NCBI GenBank assembly: GCA_000711775.1
Contig: ARYC01000715.1
Location: 28,583 to 92,582, forward strand
DNA length: 64,000 nucleotides
DNA from: Oxytricha trifallax
Lineage: Eukaryota > Ciliophora > Spirotrichea > Sporadotrichida > Oxytrichidae
Direction: 5' to 3'
Below are positions 59,200-64,000 of the stretch, one piece after another. The notes beneath the pieces are model-generated. The model was not told the DNA's origin. It ran no database searches and saw only the letters and a program-made list of their open reading frames with translations. A program made the position numbers and the translations under genes. The stretch's first letter is position 1; each line of letters starts with the position of its first letter.

Positions 59200-60165
59200 T
59201 ATTGATGTGATAATTATAGTGATTAACTCAAGCCTTTACTTAACTATACGTCTATAGCAAGGTTGCTCCATAAATCACCAGCTATTATTAGGTCTCACTG
59301 TCTTTTAGCATTGAATTTAAAGAGATAGCACCTTAATATTAAGCTTAAGAGACCTTTATAATTTTATTAGCATCATATCGATTATCTTAATAATGATAAG
59401 TCTCTTAATTACTGGGCTTATTTATCTCTGGCCAAGAGAGCTGTAATTTTAAATCGCCAATTTCATGAGCTTCATATCTCTGCTTAATCTATATCTAACA
59501 TATATAAATGAATGGAATATCTTACAATACAGTCAATCGCATAAAGAGAGTGATTCACTTTAATGTTCCATTTTATAAGAATAATTTAAATTATATATTC
59601 GATTAAATGACGAGGTCTTAATAGCAAAATAGAAGTTTATACACGCAGATGAGGCAGAATTCACGTTCAATACGTTTTATATCGAGGTCTTGGAATAAGA
59701 GGTATAGTGAAATAGAAGTTTATTATCAAAAGATTAAGGTATAAACTCATGCTATTCTTGGTGGAATCAGTGAAGACATTGGGCTAAAGACTTATGTTAT
59801 CCACCCTCGTTCTATTAAGACTGAATAATATATTAAATTCTTGCAATAACTCAGAGATAATTATGCTGAATAAGAAATCATTCTGTTTGTTGATAACTTA
59901 TCAGTTCATAAAACTAAAGACTCAAGGAGAAAATATGAAGGCTTAACATAACACCTGTACTTAATGTTCCTTATAGCCCTAAGTTCAATGGAATAGAACT
60001 ATATTGGGGCCTATTGAAAGGCCTCTACAAGAAACTTCTGCTCTATCATTTGATGCACGATCTGAAGATAGATACAGTCGATTTTATTAAGAGTACTGCT
60101 AATAGAGTCAGCAATGATAAAGCTAAAGTGTGCGCTAGAGAAGGGAGAATTTGTTTTTTAATTTA
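59200..60165 (+). pseudogene. TBE2 transposase, frameshifted
   Basis: Segments match copy 1 in order: NDKSLNYWAYLSLAKRAVIL, YNTVNRIKRVIHFNVPFYKN, HADEAEFTFNTF (first Asp), ISEDIGLKTYVIHPRSIKTE, IILFVDNLSVHKTKDS (second Asp), GIELYWGLLKGLYKKLLL (Glu), and DLKIDTVDFIKSTANRVS. At least two or three one-base shifts separate them, including one after the first Asp. It is therefore probably inactive. Confidence 0.8.
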
Positions 60166-60199
60166 AACGAATGAATATATTCACATATTAAATTACCCA

Positions 60200-60968
60200 T
60201 TAAAGGGATTTGTCATCTCTTTCTTTTACTCCTCTAATGGCTTGCTTGGGCCCATGTTTCTTCTCTTAGTGCAAGCTCCTGCTTCTAAGTTCATCTCATC
60301 TGGTTTTAAAAAATAATTTTAGGAGTCTTTTACTTAATTCATATTTTGCTTGAGACTTTCTCTATCTGTTTAATTTACTAAGCTCTTTAATCAAGTAAAT
60401 AGCAGTACAAAGTTTTTCTATAAATTTAAAATTCAATGCTTACTTGAGATGAATGGATGTTTCTGCAGTTCCTGCAACCAGGATTTACTGAATTTGATTT
60501 CTTTCTTCTCTCTCTTCAGAAGAGATGCTGTAGCGTTTCTTGTGAGCTCCTCAAATTACTTCATTTAAGCACTCTGTTTTAAGAGTTCCAAGAACTCCAA
60601 AGAAGAAGTTTCTCTCAGGTAACTTATTTGACAGTTGCAACTTTGATGTAAGGTAGAGAGCAACATCTGAATCACTCATAGCATCATTATAGAGTTTTGT
60701 CACTGAGACTTTAGGGTAGTTAGGTTCTCAATCATTTTTATTTCATTGGTCTTAAAAGCTTTTTTTCTCTTCACTTAGTAAGGCTTTTAGGAATGAGATT
60801 TTTGTTCCTTCCTGAGTTGGCAAAAAAAATCCAACTATGGTTAATATATTAGTATTTTATAAGCTTACCTTGCTATACCAAATATCTATAGAGGTCCTCC
60901 TTACTTCGAAATTTTCCTATCAATTTTTGAGATTGAATTCTCTTCATTGCATCATTCATAGACTCCAT
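60200..60968 (-). pseudogene. TBE2 22-kDa-type ORF, degenerate
   Basis: From ATG 60968 it reads MESMNDAMKRIQSQKLIGKF and KEDLYRYLVQQG, matching the TBE1 ORF at 51846 (MKRVQAQELIQRFRSKEDL). Downstream the frame breaks repeatedly. No function is known. Confidence 0.6.
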
Positions 60969-61360
60969 CTTGCTTCCAGTTTTTATAAATGTTTATGAAA
61001 TTTAAAATTATGGATATCCATTCTAAGTTTATTAAAATCTTACTACTAAATAGGGAGGACCTACTGGAGGTCAACCTGAATAAGATAGTTAGAGAAAGAT
61101 AGATGAACTTTCTCCAAGTTTCAAAGTTTGACTTCCATTTTTATCAATCTATCTCCATTAAATTGCTCCTAATAATAATTAATTTAATTAGGTGGTGCTC
61201 CTAATTTATTTAAAACTTAATTATGTGGTAATATTAAAGTTCAAAACCGTATTAGGTGGTACATTAAAAAAAATAAATTTTAAAACCTCCCCTCCTAAAT
61301 TTTCTAGAACAGTTTTAAGAGCACCACCTAACTTCACAAAACACATTTAGGTGCATTTTA

Positions 61361-62890
61361 ATGAATAAAATGGATGAATTAGTATATGAATTATTTCTAA
61401 AATTAAGAAACAAAAGACTAATGTCTCGAACTCTGTTCTCATTAAATCTCTCTAAACCTTTGAGGATATGCTCTTACTCTTGTATAAAGGTAGAATTTAA
61501 ACAGCTTGTATAATTATTAATAGTATTTATAAAATGAGGGGTAACTCAGTTAGAAAAGCAGCATTGTTTGGCATTAATCAGCAAAAACTTTCTTTCATGA
61601 ATCAAAAGAAAATTGAGACTTGCGATGCCTCTACCTAGAACGAACCTGAAATTTTTTAACTTTAAGCATCAGACTTAGAACAGATATTCAGGAAGAGAAA
61701 AAAGAAATAAAAGCATTACATTTATTGGAAGAGTGTGAGAAGAATTTCACTTATAAATCTGCTCTTAAGCGTCATATCTTAGAGCAGCAATCTAACAAGC
61801 CCAAGCTCTATCTTAAGAATAATAAGATAGATGGAGAATACTTCTGCCCTTACTGTAATAAGTAATACAATCATTCAAGGGATATAAAAATTCATCTATA
61901 AAACCATCGTGACAAGAAGTTTGAAGCAATAGATCCAGAGACTGGTGAGGTCTTCCTTTAAAAAGAAAGCCAAGACACTCCTTAGAATCTTTGGAACAAA
62001 GAGTAAAGAAAGAAAATAAACTTATTAAAGCAGTAAGAAACCTCCCTACCTCAGATATAGTATAAAATTACTCTTAAGATGCATGCACTTAAACTTCCAA
62101 TATTTAATATAATCGACCTTAAGGAGTGTAAAGAAAGTGATCTTATCCTTGAGGATAAGTTTGAGAAGAAAGTCATAACAGATAAGTAGTTCGCATACAA
62201 GATATATCCGTTCAACTACTTCAAATGCGATGACAAGTATCAAATGGAATTCGTAAATGAATACCAAGCACTTACGAAGTCAAGAGATAGATAGTTCAGA
62301 TTTATAATAAAGCTCGATGCTATTCTTCTTGCTCAAGATCATGCAGCTTTTCGTCATACTAAATGACATTTAGAGACTACATTTAAGATTAAAGGATACC
62401 AAAGTAATAACCTCTTATTCTTACAAATATTTGCAAAGGCATTGAGAAGCTGCACACTCTATGATATGTTCATAGATATTTGAAGCCTGAGAATATTATG
62501 CTTGACTTTTTCCCTCTTAGAGTAGTAATAATAGATTTCAATAGATTCATAGATAGTTGAAGCTTCAGGACTAGGCAACGTGATTAGTACTCATGGATAC
62601 TTTCCAGAAAGAGAAGACGGGAGAGATGGTGATATTAAGTGGGATATATTGGTTTTAGCAGCAATAATTTGTGTATGTGATATGTCAAGAAATTATTTCT
62701 ATAGCTGCAAGAGAGAGAAAGATTCAAAGTAGAGAATACATCAATATCTAGACAAGAATAAGTTAAAAGGTAAAATGAAAGTTATGGCTGAGTAGATTAT
62801 CATTAAGCCTAATCACATATCTGACTATACAATAGACTAAATTATAAGTTGAATAGGAGCAATAAAGTTAAGAAAGTTGCCTTATTATGC
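61361..62890 (+). pseudogene. TBE2 zinc-finger/kinase ORF, degenerate
   Basis: It contains finger-like segments (YFCPYCNKQYNHSRDIKIHL) and NYFKCDDKYQMEFVNEYQAL, co-linear with TBE1, then IIKLDAILLAQDHAAFRHTK and a stop (TGA near 62364). Later parts (about 62400-62890) keep only fragments of the kinase domain (LGNVISTHGYFPEREDGRDG; ILVLAAIICVC) in shifted frames. It is not expected to encode an active kinase. Confidence 0.7.
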
Positions 62891-62981
62891 TAAAGTACTG
62901 TTTGAGTGAATAATAAAAATAAAACACCTGCATTACACACTAATTTACATTAAATTTAAACACTAAACCCCTAAATAAATC

Positions 62982-63556
62982 AATAATTATTATTATTGTT
63001 GTTATTGCTAAAGATGTCAAGCTGATTACTAACAAAAAAATATGAATACAGTGCTTGATGATAACAAAAAACCTGAAAAAAATCTCAAAAAAAGCGAAAG
63101 AATAAAAAAAAAGAGATCAGGTTTCAGTGGTTGGCACGCTGACCCGTCCAGGCAAGGGACATGCCCCCCAGGGATACCCCTGACAAAGGCCGCGCCCAGG
63201 CTGATTCGGGGTCCGAAGAGGCTAGTCAGGACATGGGAAGAGATGACAAGGGACAAGACCCCTAGGAGCACCCTATGAGAGGCACATAGGTCCAAAAAGC
63301 CAAAGTCGCTCCCCCAACTGAAGAAGTACCGGAGACAAAAGACGCAAAAGACATGCATTTTAGGCAATACATATCACCACAAGGAATAATTCCAACTAAC
63401 TAATATATATACGCTCAATAATAATAATAGCAATAACAACAATAATAATAATTATATATTTAATACTAGAGATCTTTATTTCTAGTTTTCATATTCACCT
63501 TACCTTAAGTTATTCATCATCATCATCATCATCATCACTAAACCCCTAAATAAATC
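62982..63556. mobile_element. GC-rich nested insertion in TBE2 flanked by 21-bp direct repeats
   Basis: A 21-bp sequence starting CACTAAACCCC and ending AAATAAATC occurs at 62961-62981 and 63536-63556. The second copy belongs to the TBE terminal repeat. Between them, microsatellite-like inverted repeats (ATTATTATTGTTGTTATTGC type, about 62983-63010 and complement at about 63430-63455) bracket a core. That core at about 63120-63330 is far more GC-rich than anything else in the window. The core has an open plus-strand frame (MNTVLDDNKKPEKN..., TGA at about 63276-63278) with Pro/Arg-rich, non-ciliate-like codon use and no known domain. Confidence 0.7.
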
Positions 63557-63648
63557 TTATTAAAATCCTAATAAATTATGCACTAATTGTCTACTTTTAT
63601 CAATCAAAATCTCAATCAATCTACTGAGGGGGTTTTGGAGTTTTGATT

Positions 63649-64000
63649 GCCTTATAGTACTTTTGACTCAGATGATAGTAAACTTTTAATTTCAGATATA
63701 TTTGAAGGAAATCTGATTCATCAATCTTTAGGCTTTAACTGTTCATGATTGCCTTTGGGAAAGGACCTTGCATCTAAGAATTATTGTATGCTTCAATATA
63801 GGCGACTTGAAATATGTTCATAATATAGGGGGATGATTTAAGTGACTTTAATATTTAAAATTAATAGTCTTAATTAAAAAAGGCGCTTTAATTTTAATTT
63901 TAAATGCTTTTTGTCACTCTTAATTCAGATATTGCCCTACTAGGAGTTCCTTCTCCCAGAATATTTATCAAAGAAATTTTTTTGAGGTGAGAGCTACTCC
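63649..64000 (-). CDS. Edge of an unassigned minus-strand gene next to TBE2
   Basis: The minus strand from ATG near 63821 reads MNIFQVAYIEAYNNSQMQG, then SDFLQIYLKLKVYYHLSQKYYKAI, up to the TBE2 end. Its frame does not match the open frame left of TBE2 if only one ATT is kept, so the two sides may not be directly adjacent coding sequence. 63850-64000 is partly AT-rich. Confidence 0.35.

Larger units (their letters stand above)
59002..63645. mobile_element. TBE-type transposon, copy 2, with 3-bp TSD ATT
   Basis: Ends CAAAACTCCAAAACCCC (from 59002) and the complement (to 63645), with inverted repeats of over 90 bp that include AATTAGTGCATA and its complement. ATT flanks both ends (58999-59001 and 63646-63648), the ANT duplication expected for TBE. 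Internal order is transposase (+), 22-kDa-type (-), repeat cluster, zinc-finger/kinase (+), so it is inverted relative to copy 1. It is longer than copy 1 because of a nested insertion near the right end. Confidence 0.93.

Noticed and set aside
63042..63278. 78-residue ORF MNTVLDDNKK as a real gene
   Set aside because: It lies in the GC-rich nested insertion, overlaps a minus-strand ORF, has no domain and no splice or code signature of the host.
1..64000. CRISPR arrays, bacterial operons, ribosomal or transfer RNA genes
   Set aside because: No regularly spaced direct repeats, Shine-Dalgarno-type operons or recognisable cloverleaf/rRNA sequences were seen; the gene content is eukaryotic throughout.

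Overview
This window looks like germline (micronuclear) DNA of an oxytrichid spirotrich ciliate (Oxytricha/Stylonychia-like). Four observations support this. (1) Coding regions read through only if TAA and TAG are glutamine and TGA is the sole stop, so standard-code ORFs are short fragments. (2) Introns are 23-54 bp, GT..AG. (3) Genes are cut by AT-rich internal eliminated segments (IESs) bounded by short direct repeats (pointers), and removing one pointer copy restores the frame. (4) Two transposons of about 4-4.6 kb end in C4A4-type telomeric repeats and carry transposase, 22-kDa-type and zinc-finger/kinase ORFs, as in the TBE family of oxytrichid germlines. All gene models were made by eye; no alignment or RNA data were available.

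Layout. 0.36-1.2 kb: DRC12-like axonemal coiled coil with one IES. 1.4-4.7 kb: two unassigned genes. 4.8-14.1 kb: a scrambled Piezo channel gene whose segments lie on both strands in non-linear order, with four pointer pairs that join in frame. 14.4-18.6 kb: minus strand, N-terminal part of a second Piezo paralogue, split by a 641-bp foldback element. 18.9-23.2 kb: C-terminal half of the spliceosomal helicase BRR2. 23.3-24.2 kb: BCAS2/SPF27. 24.3-27.8 kb: UTP13/TBL3, whose model closes exactly when two introns and three IESs are removed. 27.8-29.6 kb: mitochondrial-type NAD kinase. 29.8-34.2 kb: large unassigned Q-rich coiled-coil gene. 34.7-38.7 kb: unassigned C2-like/helical gene containing an (AAT)n IES. 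39.1-41.5 kb: an uninterrupted 776-residue ORF. 41.6-43.1 kb: TTD14-like P-loop/CYTH protein. 43.7-44.7 kb: large inverted repeat. 45.5-46.4 kb: 3-hydroxyacyl-CoA dehydrogenase. 46.8-49.7 kb: membrane histidine kinase cut by TBE copy 1 (49.7-53.8 kb). 54-59 kb: unassigned minus-strand coding segments plus a second 8-bp-TSD foldback element. 59.0-63.6 kb: TBE copy 2, inverted relative to copy 1 and carrying a GC-rich nested insertion. 63.6-64 kb: edge of another minus-strand gene.

Together the genes are ordinary somatic functions (mechanosensation, splicing, ribosome biogenesis, lipid and NADP metabolism, signalling, cilia) embedded in DNA that must be excised, inverted or reordered to make the somatic gene-sized chromosomes. 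The most informative parts are the pointer-resolved scrambled Piezo, the transposon- or repeat-filled IESs, and the partial genes whose remaining segments must lie elsewhere.
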